The position numbers and the translations under genes are program-made. Shown piece after piece: positions 34,901 to 41,291 of a stretch of 64,000 bases of DNA. The notes under the pieces were generated by a model. It had not been told where the DNA came from, did no database searches, and was given only the letters and a program-made list of their open reading frames with translations. The first letter of the stretch is position 1; each line of letters starts with the position of its first letter. The DNA comes from Arenicola marina (Eukaryota; Annelida; Polychaeta; Arenicolidae). Location: assembly GCA_964019135.1 (NCBI GenBank), contig OZ025252.1, forward strand, positions 46,970,959-47,034,958, read 5' to 3'.

Positions 34901-37659
34901 GATACCTTGCTACACAACTCTAGCAATATCCCTATATAGATTGAAAGGCCTGACAGGTTGGCCCAGCGGCTCACTATGGTCATGCTGCTGTTAATTACGA
35001 TGCATGTCAATTTCCACTCAGATGCTAGCTACTTGTCTTACCAAGGCAATTAAGGCAATTAGCTTTGTGGTCAAGTAAATATGCACAGGATTGCAATGAC
35101 TCGCGTTATACAAGATATCGATTTTCTAATGACTCGTACTGACCGACATTTCGGATGAATGAATGAATGAATGAATGTACTTTATTCCTCCATTTGCTGG
35201 AGAGTCAGGAACGTGGAACATTAACAGTAAAATATTTACAAGGTACAATTCCAAAAGAATGACCGATATTAGTCATTTGAAAATAGTAATGCAGATTAGT
35301 CAAAAATATTTCAGTGCATGGTCATAAGATGCTCTATGCCAGCAAGATGCACTAATGCTTAACATGTTCTCAAATTCCTTCTCGTCGATCTCAATATTGG
35401 GCGGTTTTCTAAAATATGGGCTGTTAGTGACTCTTCTTCGGCATTATATAAATATGAGCTGAGGCGTACATTGCATGTATTGACAATTAAATTCCAAAAT
35501 AGTTTTCTTGCCTCGCTGTACTTTTCGCAGTGATGAAGGAAATATGGTAGCATGTCAATGCGGGGCATTGTGCAGTGCGGGCACGATTGCATGGATGGTC
35601 CCTGGCTTACGACACAGTTAACTTTGGCAAGGTATCTAACATGTTTCTTATGTCCAGGCAGCTCGTATTCCAATTTCCGTCTACTGTGGATATGTGGAAG
35701 GTCACCATACACATTATTAAAACGCGCATACTTAGGATGCTGCAGTTTTGTAGACATTCTTCCACATCTGTTTATACGGAAAGCTGCATTCATAACGGTA
35801 CCGGTCGAGATACCCTAACAATTCGTATTTGCCGAGAACACCCACAATATTTACTAAAAAACCACGAGCACGACGCGTTTGCTGCTGAGAGGGCTGGAAC
35901 AAGCGTTTTAAAAATACATTCTTCCCCAGTGTCGAGTGGCGCAATCGGCAGAGCCTCCCGAGGAACAGTAACTGCTTAATGTCAATTTCACAGTGCAAAG
36001 TTGCTTGTTCAGTGACATAGTGGCGCTGCTGTATTTTGGCAATCCCTGAATAGAAAGTATGCAGAAAGTATGGGCACGTTCGAGTTTAGAAGTTTCAGCT
36101 TTTGAAAGTGCATACTATAGTTCTGCACCGTATAGGGCGCGGGGAAGGACAATATTACGGTATTATTTAAGGGCACAAAGAGTACTCATACTGCTGGAGA
36201 GCGTGTTAGCTCCCTTTACTTTTTGGAACCCTTGTACAAAGTGTAGATGAGTCCTTTCTTTAGCTTTTCCGGGACATAACCACAACGATACATGGCGTTT
36301 TAACAGGTTGGTTATAATCTCAAGCAATACTGGAGAGTTTGGGGCAGACTCCGCGTGACGACGGTTGTCGGCGCTGACGTCACGCCCTCCGCGAGAGTTC
36401 GGGGCAGACTCCGCGTGAAGACGGTTGTTGGCACTAACGTCGTGGTCTATGGGGGATATGGGACCGGATTCCCCATGACGACGAAGCGATATTTCGTCTG
36501 ACTGTTTTATCACCACGTTACGCAGTAGAGTCAGCTCACCTGCTATGTCCTTAATTTGAGTTGGCCGAGAAGCAATCAGACCTGTATTTTCCCCGGCCCC
36601 TTCTTCTACTATGGTCAGTCGGTGCTTCTCCTGGCTTATGGTTAATCCGTCGAGTTTTTCGTGTATTCCTTCCACAAGGTGCGTGATGGTTTCAAGGCGT
36701 TCATCCACTCCCGCTATGTTGGTAACCAGGGCTTTGTTTACTTCTTGGGGATTATCGCTCATTGCTTGTGAAGTTTTTCTCTTTTCTCCTTTTAGATTCG
36801 GCCTTTTGTTTTCTCTATCGTCGCTTTTAGTCCTATGACGTTTCTTGGCAGCTTTTATTGATTTGGTATCTATGTATGCAAGTTATTTCGTTGTGGAATT
36901 TACATATTTTACTGCCGCCGGGTCTCTGTTGCCGCACTCGACCAGCGCCATTACGTCACCCCGAATAATAGTAATAGCGCAAGTTTTGCAAGGCGTTTGA
37001 AATTTAATTGGCCCTTCGTCAAGCTGTAGCAGCCCTTCATTTTCATTAATGAAAATTGACGGGCTGCTACAGCTTGATTTCGGGCAAGTAAGATTGCCTA
37101 ACGCCCCGCTAACTCGCGGTATTTCTATATTATGCGATTTTGTGATATTGCCGCGACATAATATTTTGCATTTTCCTCCTCGATATTGTCATTATATAAT
37201 AATGTTATGATTGTTATTACGCATTGTCATATATGTATTTCTTTGACATGAGTATTATGTCTGTAATATCACTACGCAATGATTAATTAATTGCAGCTGA
37301 ACATTTTAAGGAGTCTCAACTACACGATGGGAGAGGTGCAGTACCCCCCTGAGGAAGGCCTAGTGATCGGTCTCCCTGTTGCGGCGGCCGTCATCTTGGC
37401 TCTCGCTATCGTTGTCACGGTGGCCATAGTCGTCACTAGGAAGAAAAAAGCAGCGCAGAGGAAAACCGCGAAACGTATGGAAGAATGGATCGTCTTGCCA
37501 GCGCTACCCTCAGGCATTGCAGACAGCACCAGCAGTGACGACCCTGTTCCGATGCCGATTGACAATATCCGACTGCAGCGGGAGCGTGCGCGAGACTTAC
37601 AGCTGCAGCAGCATCTACAGGCAATGCAGCAGGACTGGTCGTGGAAAGCCACCTCGTGA
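7879..37659 (+). CDS. SRCR-EGF-IPT single-pass receptor, 23 exons, 1,296 residues
   Basis: Exons: 7879-7954, 8160-8271, 13787-13998, 15295-15406, 15943-16154, 17197-17308, 17594-17811, 18352-18463, 20789-21000, 22362-22473, 22659-22864, 23398-23509, 23869-24185, 25057-25173, 25545-25700, 26084-26200, 26630-26755, 27961-28120, 28482-28655, 29206-29347, 29629-29883, 30465-30620, 37297-37659. All introns are GT-AG and the sum is 3,891 nt in one frame. Order: signal peptide, six SRCR domains (26 to about 668), Thr-rich stalk (to 708), EGF (709-747), ephrin-receptor-like Cys-rich module (748-799), two EGFs (800-880), IPT region (881-1176), membrane helix (about 1198-1223), 73-residue tail. SRCR proteins often bind microbes or extracellular ligands, so a cell-surface recognition role is inferred. 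The IPT and juxtamembrane part resembles plexins and MET/RON, but Sema, kinase and RasGAP domains are absent. SRCR and EGF modules have phase 1 borders; the IPT part uses phases 2 and 0. Exon 22's start is the least certain boundary. Confidence 0.82.
8160..13998 (+). CDS. Exons 2-3: SRCR domain 1
   Basis: Exons 8160-8271 (112 nt) and 13787-13998 (212 nt) encode residues 26-133. The domain opens with [16 protein letters not shown] and EWGTVCDD, then [10 protein letters not shown] and the Cys-rich second half. It has the six cysteines of group A SRCR domains plus an adjacent Cys pair (YCCATF). The usual GWG after the sixth strand is replaced by a MNEVERNN stretch, so this is the most divergent of the six. 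The domain is split by a phase 2 intron of 5.5 kb, by far the longest in the SRCR part, which carries a Gypsy-type insertion. Confidence 0.82.
8855..9026 (-). repeat. LTR of the intronic Gypsy-type element (downstream copy)
   Basis: 172 bp, almost identical to 12190-12361. A purine-rich tract lies just inside it (about 9028-9045 read on the minus strand), which marks this as the 3' repeat of an element in minus orientation. Confidence 0.88.
12190..12361 (-). repeat. LTR of the intronic Gypsy-type element (upstream copy)
   Basis: 172 bp matching 8855-9026. On the minus strand it starts TGTGGAATAACG and ends CATTATACA, followed directly by the TGG of the primer-binding-type site. GTTCC just outside matches the five bases outside the other repeat. 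Confidence 0.88.
12362..13786. other. Remainder of intron 2
   Basis: No exon is recognisable. It holds a long G run near 12592-12605, GGGGTGG-rich sequence at 13040-13300, and a short tandem GTCAATACCC repeat at 13717-13740 just before exon 3. Confidence 0.45.
15295..16154 (+). CDS. Exons 4-5: SRCR domain 2
   Basis: Exons 15295-15406 (112 nt) and 15943-16154 (212 nt) encode residues 134-241. Motifs in order are [50 protein letters not shown], the CVFPGWG turn and KEDVGVSC. There are six group A cysteines plus an adjacent Cys pair. The phase 1 / 2 / 1 intron pattern is the same as in all the other SRCR domains. Confidence 0.87.
16194..16628. mobile_element. MITE-like inverted-repeat element in intron 5
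   Basis: GTGTGTTTGGGG..GGGGGGCGACTTGATGTG near 16194-16230 matches the reverse complement of 16580-16628, giving inverted repeats of roughly 40-45 bp about 435 bp apart. There is no coding potential. The target duplication is unclear. A G run of about 14 lies inside near 16488. Confidence 0.55.
16629..17196. other. Rest of intron 5
   Basis: AT-rich sequence with no recognisable exon or repeat. It ends in the acceptor before exon 6. Confidence 0.4.
17197..17811 (+). CDS. Exons 6-7: SRCR domain 3
   Basis: Exons 17197-17308 (112 nt) and 17594-17811 (218 nt) encode residues 242-351. Motifs are [42 protein letters not shown] and [11 protein letters not shown]. The second exon is two codons longer than in domains 1, 2, 4. 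It keeps the adjacent Cys pair, and Trp is present in the PIWLDNVDC stretch. Confidence 0.85.
18352..21000 (+). CDS. Exons 8-9: SRCR domain 4
   Basis: Exons 18352-18463 (112 nt) and 20789-21000 (212 nt) encode residues 352-459. Motifs are [61 protein letters not shown] and EDVGVLC. It has six cysteines and no adjacent pair. The second exon is very close at DNA level to that of domain 6. The 2.3-kb intron between its exons holds the 20-bp minisatellite. Confidence 0.86.
19431..19745. repeat. 20-bp minisatellite in intron 8
   Basis: About 15 units of the type ATAGCACCCTATATTAACTA. A group of four variants (80 bp) is repeated twice exactly in order, a higher-order repeat. A 32-bp sequence starting GCCGCGGCTACTGCGGCAAG occurs at 19377-19408 and again at 19813-19844, bracketing the array. 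Confidence 0.85.
20275..20289 (+). promoter_or_regulatory. CTCF-core-like site in intron 8
   Basis: GCTAGATGGCGCC fits 12 of 14 positions of the CCASYAGRKGGCRS consensus in its wider window. It is a motif match only, paired in core sequence with 7783-7794. Confidence 0.22.
21160..21490. repeat. Degenerate tandem repeat in intron 9
   Basis: Units of roughly 45 bp contain variants of CACCAAGATAATAAGTAAAC and AATAAGTCTATA. They are strongly diverged. No exon is seen between 21001 and 22361. Confidence 0.6.
22362..22864 (+). CDS. Exons 10-11: SRCR domain 5
   Basis: Exons 22362-22473 (112 nt) and 22659-22864 (206 nt) encode residues 460-565. Motifs are [59 protein letters not shown] and DVGVSC. 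The usual acidic pair after the first Cys is changed (EHLFGD). The second exon is two codons shorter than usual. Six cysteines. Confidence 0.86.
22985..23235. repeat. ACGTC-rich degenerate repeat in intron 11
   Basis: About 250 bp hold more than a dozen ACGTC or GACGT units at a loose 15-20-bp spacing (for example AACGTCT, GACGTC, TGACGTC). The same half-site is used by CREB/ATF factors, but a simple degenerate minisatellite explains it equally well. Confidence 0.55.
23398..24185 (+). CDS. Exons 12-13: SRCR domain 6 and Thr-rich stalk
   Basis: Exons 23398-23509 (112 nt) and 23869-24185 (317 nt) encode residues 566-708. Motifs are [61 protein letters not shown] and DVGVRC. After the last Cys the second exon runs on for about 38 residues rich in Thr, with MDTT-type repeats ([15 protein letters not shown]). 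This is a likely O-glycosylated, mucin-like spacer that separates the SRCR head from the EGF part. Donor CCAG|GTCAGT, phase 1. Confidence 0.86.
24186..25056. other. Intron 13
   Basis: No exon or clear repeat is seen. AT-rich, with an AATTAATTAATT stretch near 24700. Confidence 0.4.
25057..25173 (+). CDS. Exon 14: EGF domain 1
   Basis: Residues 709-747, with phase 1 on both sides. Six cysteines: [10 protein letters not shown], then [16 protein letters not shown], then ATC. The NSTNAGYTC stretch resembles calcium-binding or factor Xa-inhibitor-like EGF modules. An NST and an NAT are potential N-glycosylation sites. Confidence 0.82.
25545..25700 (+). CDS. Exon 15: ephrin-receptor-like Cys-rich module
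   Basis: Residues 748-799, phase 1 on both sides. The pattern [23 protein letters not shown] and a final QC fits the short Cys-rich repeat found in Eph receptors, SCUBE and SVEP1 (GCC2/GCC3 or ephrin-receptor-like family). It acts as a structural spacer in known proteins. Confidence 0.8.
26084..26200 (+). CDS. Exon 16: EGF domain 2
   Basis: Residues 800-838, phase 1 on both sides. Cysteine pattern [26 protein letters not shown], a classical EGF with the GFTG turn. It has no DxDE calcium motif at its start. Confidence 0.84.
26370..27100. repeat. ~130-bp repeat in introns 16 and 17, on both sides of exon 17
   Basis: The stretch at 26370-26515 (with AAATCCAGTAAT and CATTTACATCCAAATTGGCA) recurs in the same orientation at 26965-27100 (AAATCCAGTAAT, CTTTACATCCAAACTGGCA). 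It may be a dispersed element, or a trace of a tandem copy of an EGF exon with its intron. Confidence 0.55.
26630..26755 (+). CDS. Exon 17: calcium-binding-type EGF domain 3
   Basis: Residues 839-880, phase 1 on both sides. It begins [16 protein letters not shown], followed by [11 protein letters not shown], which carries the Asp/Glu and Asn...Tyr pattern of calcium-binding EGFs. It differs well from exon 16, so the two are not a recent copy of each other. Confidence 0.85.
27101..27960. other. 3' part of intron 17
   Basis: No exon could be supported. Ordinary unique-looking sequence that becomes AT-rich before the exon 18 acceptor. Confidence 0.4.
27961..28655 (+). CDS. Exons 18-19: IPT/TIG domain 1
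   Basis: Exons 27961-28120 (160 nt) and 28482-28655 (174 nt) encode residues 881-991. [20 protein letters not shown] is the classic IPT opening (P..GP..GGT..T..G.NF). The second exon continues to [19 protein letters not shown], where the ITSLYP start of the next IPT unit appears. Entry is phase 1, the internal intron phase 2, and exit phase 2, so the symmetrical 1-1 module pattern stops here. In plexins and MET/RON these immunoglobulin-like folds form the stalk under the Sema domain. Confidence 0.8.
28656..29205. other. Intron 19
   Basis: AT-rich, no exon or repeat recognised. Confidence 0.4.
29206..29883 (+). CDS. Exons 20-21: second IPT unit and plexin-like linker
   Basis: Exons 29206-29347 (142 nt) and 29629-29883 (255 nt) encode residues 992-1124. 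[13 protein letters not shown] opens the IPT fold, and [16 protein letters not shown] carries the usual strand with two cysteines. [18 protein letters not shown] matches the GF(I/V)xDG..S...L pattern before the last IPT of plexins. [10 protein letters not shown] and GQPLILR lead into the next domain, like the plexin segment that ends in LILKG. Exon 20 ends in phase 0, as do all later introns. Confidence 0.78.
30465..30620 (+). CDS. Exon 22: membrane-proximal IPT unit
   Basis: Residues 1125-1176. [19 protein letters not shown] continues directly from the LILR of exon 21, recalling ILKG..IDP..Y.VLIG..C of plexins and MET; the exon ends in SKYHTITV. I chose the acceptor CCCACGCAG at 30464 because it has a good pyrimidine tract with two CTCAAC branch-like sites and gives 156 nt, the same as the homologous exon at 49185-49340. 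An in-frame acceptor at 30380 would add 28 residues. Confidence 0.72.
31360..34730 (-). mobile_element. Non-LTR retrotransposon (CR1/L2/Jockey-like group), defective
   Basis: Read on the minus strand: a Cys-rich PHD-like ORF (34713-34282; [13 protein letters not shown]), an apurinic-type endonuclease (34265-33532; [30 protein letters not shown]), then reverse transcriptase pieces (33155-31863; [31 protein letters not shown]). The 3' end is AATAAA followed by an (ATT)n tail at 31361-31383. Frames are interrupted several times. Catalytic sites are damaged: the first RT aspartate of the usual D-F-S-K-A-F-D motif reads YFSNALD, and the FADD box reads FTDD. The 5' end is uncertain and may extend to about 34900. 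The group is judged from protein motifs only. Confidence 0.82.
35155..36960 (-). mobile_element. Second LINE remnant in intron 22: ORF1 and 3' end
   Basis: On the minus strand an ORF1-like frame (36762-36163) with coiled-coil character carries an internal repeat of HAESAPNS, encoded by a tandem duplication near 36335-36450. It is followed closely by an ORF2 C-terminal piece (35998-35359) with CPHC...HHC zinc-knuckle spacing. The 3' end has a (CATT)n tail at 35155-35177. Endonuclease and reverse transcriptase are not present, so the middle is lost. Confidence 0.68.
37019..37077. repeat. Near-perfect 59-bp palindrome in intron 22
   Basis: TCAAGCTGTAGCAGCCC at 37019 pairs with GGGCTGCTACAGCTTGA ending at 37077. 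The arms, about 29-30 bp, meet in the middle (TTTTCATTAATGAAAA) with essentially no loop and one or two mismatches. No associated gene. Confidence 0.8.
37297..37659 (+). CDS. Exon 23: transmembrane helix and cytoplasmic tail
   Basis: Residues 1177-1296 and the TGA at 37657. [15 protein letters not shown] is followed by a strong membrane helix ([19 protein letters not shown]..) and a basic stop-transfer stretch ([13 protein letters not shown]). The 73-residue tail has MEEWIVLPA (37477-37503), an acidic Ser-rich patch (STSSDDP), and a Gln/Arg/Leu-rich helix-prone end ([16 protein letters not shown]). It contains no tyrosine, so no ITAM or ITIM. The basic start followed by a helix recalls the plexin juxtamembrane region, but no RasGAP domain follows. 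Confidence 0.87.
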   Translation: MNILRSLNYTMGEVQYPPEEGLVIGLPVAAAVILALAIVVTVAIVVTRKKKAAQRKTAKRMEEWIVLPALPSGIADSTSSDDPVPMPIDNIRLQRERARDLQLQQHLQAMQQDWSWKATS

Positions 37660-37700
37660 CATGTGAGCAAAGCAATCTGATATTTGCTGCATTGAGGCGT

Positions 37701-37736
37701 TAACCATCCAGATATTTAGTAGATATATGGATGGTT
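37701..37736. other. Hairpin just after the receptor stop codon
   Basis: TAACCATCCAGATAT and ATATATGGATGGTTA pair with one mismatch (15-bp arms, 6-base loop) 41 bases after the stop codon. It lies in the probable 3' UTR. No clear AATAAA signal was seen in the next few hundred bases. Confidence 0.55.
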
Positions 37737-37744
37737 ATCTACAT

Positions 37745-38515
37745 CATTCATGCCTCAGTCGTTTAGGGGCCTGCGCAACTGATGCCTCAGTCATCCAGGG
37801 ACCTGCCTAATGCATTACACATCCAGGGACCTGCGTAATTCAAATTTCAATCATCCAGAGACCTGCATAATTCATATGTCAACCTTGTATTGACCTGCAC
37901 AACTGGTGCCCTAATCATCCAGGGGCCCGCACAATTCAGGCTTCAATCATCCATGGATCTCAATAATTCAGGCTTCAGTCATTCAAGGACCTGCATAATT
38001 CAGGCCTTAATCATTATGGGATTTGCATAACTCATGCATCAAACATCCAGGAACCTGCATAATTCAGGAATTAATCATCCACGATCTGCAAAATTCTGAT
38101 TTCAATCATCCCGGGCTCTGCATAATTCAGGCTTTAGTCATCCAGGGATCTGCATAGGCCTTAACGATCCAGGGATCTGCATAGGCCTTAAAGATCCAGG
38201 GATCTGCATAAATCAGATTTCAATCAACCATGAATCTGGACAATTTATGCATCAATCATCCACGGAGCGGCATAACTCGGGCAATAATCATTCAGGATCT
38301 GCATAATTGAGAATTCAATCATCCCTGGCTCTGCATAATTAAAACCTTAATCATCCAGAGATCTGCGTAGGCTTCAATCATCAAAGATCTGCACAATTTA
38401 GGCTTCAATCACTCAGGGCTCTGCACAAGTCATGCTCAAACATCCAGTGTTGTTAAATCAAACATAATTCAGGTATTAATCATCCAGGATCTGCCCAATT
38501 CTGAGTTCAGCCATC
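37745..38515. repeat. 32-bp minisatellite, left part
   Basis: Degenerate copies of ATAATTCAGGCTTCAATCAT plus CCAGGGATCTGC (32 bp). They start about 85 bases after the receptor stop codon and end abruptly where LINE coding sequence begins near 38517. The same unit resumes at 44713-45045. Confidence 0.85.
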
Positions 38516-38517
38516 AA

Positions 38518-39358
38518 ATGATCTGCGCTGACGAGAGCACCGAGTCATTGGTGCGGGCCGCCCTGGACAATCTCAAGCTTCTCGACGCAGCCACTGTACC
38601 TATTGACAGAGCAAATCGCTTGGCGGGTAAGAAGAGAGGACCAGCCCGCCCCATTGTCGTGAAGTTGTCACGTTCCACTGATGCTGCAAGAGTTTTGGAT
38701 CTCGCTCGAAAATCTAAGCAGCCAAATCAACGACCCACTATCACACGACAGACCCACCCACAAACTTCTGCAGCAGCGCCGTGAACTGTAGAGTAAGGCT
38801 GATCGCGCCAAACGGGTGGATCCAAGCGTAAAAACACGAGTGGTCGGAAAGGATCTATATGTCAACAACCAGCTCCAGCGAGAGCCACTGCCAACCCCCA
38901 AGCCGCGTGGTATACTGACCATGTCTGACCGAGACCGGTCCGAGGTCAGCGACATCCTGCTGATCCAGGGAGACACGGTGCGCGGAGGATCATTCACCGC
39001 CACTGCATCAATTGCAGCCACCGGATCATTGGATGCGGCCCGAAAGGCATACACGAGACTCCTACTATACCCAGAAAACTTCGGAGCCGCTCATCGGGTC
39101 GCCGTATCGCGTCTGTACTCCCCGCAAGGAGCAAAGGTCACTGAGTACACCCAGGATGACAAAGCGTTCGGCACCAGTCAAGTCATCGTCAAGCTTCTTC
39201 AAACGAAACACCCATCGGTTACCAACATCACCGTATTTGTTACGGTCAACAAGACGCCACTTCGAGAATCTACCAACATCATCGAAAAAGCTGTCGATGC
39301 AGCGATGGTTCTGTGGGACAAGAAACTCGCCATGGATAAAACGGATAAGAGCGCGTAG
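38518..39358 (+). pseudogene. LINE ORF1: L1-type RNA-binding domain plus IMPACT-like domain
   Basis: The first part (38518-38784) has DRANRLAGKKRGPARPIVVK and a KLSRSTDAARVLDLARK stretch, the pattern of L1-type ORF1 RNA-binding domains (I.RaHRlG..rPRpIivkf). After a frame change near 38785-38795 the second part (to 39358) starts RAKRVDPSVKTRV and LYVNNQLQREP, typical of the ORF1 C-terminal domain. It ends in about 115 residues that resemble the IMPACT/UPF0029 fold: SFTATASIAA, AAHRVAVSRL, QDDKAFGTSQVIVKLLQ, TNITVFVTVN. The RWYGG-type motif usual in IMPACT proteins is not kept. The 5' end is cut at the minisatellite border. Confidence 0.55.
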
Positions 39359-39740
39359 TTGCCATCACGCCGGGGGCAGCTGTCCCGTTGACTGAATAAG
39401 ATTAGTGGGGTTCACTTGAACTGAGTGTAATTTCTTGCCAAGAAATTGTACCAAGAAGCTTGGTATTATTAGTCTTGATATCTAGGGTGGCAATGTGGAC
39501 ATGCCCTTAACGTGAGTAGTCGCATTTTTAGTCACTCGAACTGCACTCGGAGTGTAAGCTTCTGCTGGTATTTTGAGTCTTGTTTCAATTGGCAACTCAG
39601 CGCCAGCTTGTTTACTATTTACTATTATCTATTCAACCAAAATAAATTATCTCTCAGTAGGCTGCAAAGACCTGATATGGTATATACGTTATACATACAT
39701 GAATATTGGTTATTCGGTGTCCTACTGCGTTCTGCAGTTG

Positions 39741-41225
39741 TAGTCAGTCAGTCAGTCAGTCAATAAGCATTTATTTTCACTATACATACATTTACATAAT
39801 GGCAACGAGGTAACAAATAAACATCCACTATCCGGTCTGGTTGAAATAAAATGAAATTAACATATAGCTTGTTATACAGGGGTGAATAAAGATATGCATA
39901 CATAACTATGCTTATAAATAGAATAATCATACAGATAATAGTGATAATTTTAAGTCATACTAATTGCCATAATGAGAAAATTAATCATATCCATGTGTAA
40001 TAAATAATAGTGCAGGAGACTCCAGTTAAGACCGCACAGGGTCGCTATCACTAGAGCCACCTGCCAGGTTAATTTTAAATCATACACGCAATAACCAAAC
40101 TGAGTGAAAAGACAATGAAAATACGCACCTATTATAATTTCAGTTTTAACACAAAAAAATAGTATTTGAGAGAAAAAAAAGAAAGAATATATTATAATAA
40201 CCCAAAAGAGATTAAGTCAAGTAAACGAAAACAAAAAAACGACAATAAGAAAACTACACTACTACATTCAATCAGATTTCCGTAAATCTATCTGTGAGCA
40301 CAACCAGAGATAACAGAGCACTTTGATTAGATCTCAAAAATGTACAATATATAAAATTAAGTGGCTTGACATACATAACAGTTTTGGATATGGCTATCAA
40401 GTGAGTATTTGCTTAAGAGATAATTTTTGACATATTTTGCGAAACCTTGTAAACTATGTGTATGGACTTTATCAACAATGTCACTAGATTCTGAGTTTAT
40501 AATGCTAATTAAACTATATCTGATACACTTGGTTGTAAAATCACGATTGGCCCGTGTGGTGCGTACCAGTCCCTTAGTCCTTGTGTTGTAAGAATGTTGA
40601 TCAGAGTTACGTATCATTGGTATTTGGGTGAAGTAATGTGGCAAGTTTGCATTGATCAATTTATGGTAAAATTTAAGCTGTTGTAGCCGATGAATATCAT
40701 CTATCTTTAACAGATTTAATTTCTTAAATAATGGTTCAGTATGTGATCAGAATTTACTGAGAGTTATTACTCTAACAGCTTTTTTCTGTAGTTTTGTGAT
40801 CCGGGATGTACAGTAGCCCCAGGCAAGAATGCAGTAATTTAAGTGTAGCACTACAAGTGAATTATAAATTGTTTGGAGAGTACGCTCGGGTATTGTATAT
40901 TTGAGTTTGTTCATTACAGCTATTACCTTTGAGATCTTATTTGCTATTTTATTTGTGTGACTATGCCACTTCATATTGCTTTGTATTGTGAGGCCTAACA
41001 TATTAAACTCCTTCACGCGTTCTAGACGGATGTTGTTTATGAAGAGATCAGAGACCTGCATTTTCTTCCCGGGCATGTGAAAAACCACGAATTTAGTTTT
41101 CTTCACGTTTAATGATAATTTATTGATATTAAGCCATTCGTTTATGTATTCGTTCGTGTATGCTTTTGTATATACGTTAACCATACTGGTTTCACCTTTA
41201 AATCGGACCTTTTGCTGCAAGACAA
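39741..41225 (-). mobile_element. 5'-truncated minus-strand LINE nested in the plus-strand LINE
   Basis: The 3' end carries an (AGTC)n-type tail at 39741-39761. Read on the minus strand, 41220-40747 encodes the part of reverse transcriptase after the FADD box (NEWLNINKLSLNVKKTKF, MLGLTIQSNMKWHSHTNKI, LNYCILAWG) and 40659-40357 the C-terminal end (HSYNTRTKGLVRTTRANRD). The catalytic motif and endonuclease are missing by 5' truncation. A clear target duplication was not found by eye. Confidence 0.75.
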
Positions 41226-41291
41226 GTTACAGTTCCATAATAAGTACCAAGCAAATGAGAATCGGAATTAATGTAAACACTCGTTACAATT

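Larger units (their letters stand above)
30621..37296. other. Intron 22, expanded by LINE insertions
   Basis: 6.7 kb long. Subtracting the two LINE remnants listed below leaves about 1.3 kb, the size of the equivalent intron in the minus-strand paralogue (47891-49184). No extra exon was found. The start (30621-31350) and the end (36970-37296) look like host intron sequence. Confidence 0.6.

Noticed and set aside
36163-36762. 199-residue minus-strand frame as a host gene
   Set aside because: It has LINE ORF1 character and lies in line with a LINE 3' end and tail on the same strand.
7879-37659. Calling the gene a plexin, a MET-type kinase or a DMBT1-like protein
   Set aside because: It lacks Sema, PSI, kinase and RasGAP domains, and DMBT1-type proteins lack the IPT region. 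Only parts match each family, so no gene symbol is given.
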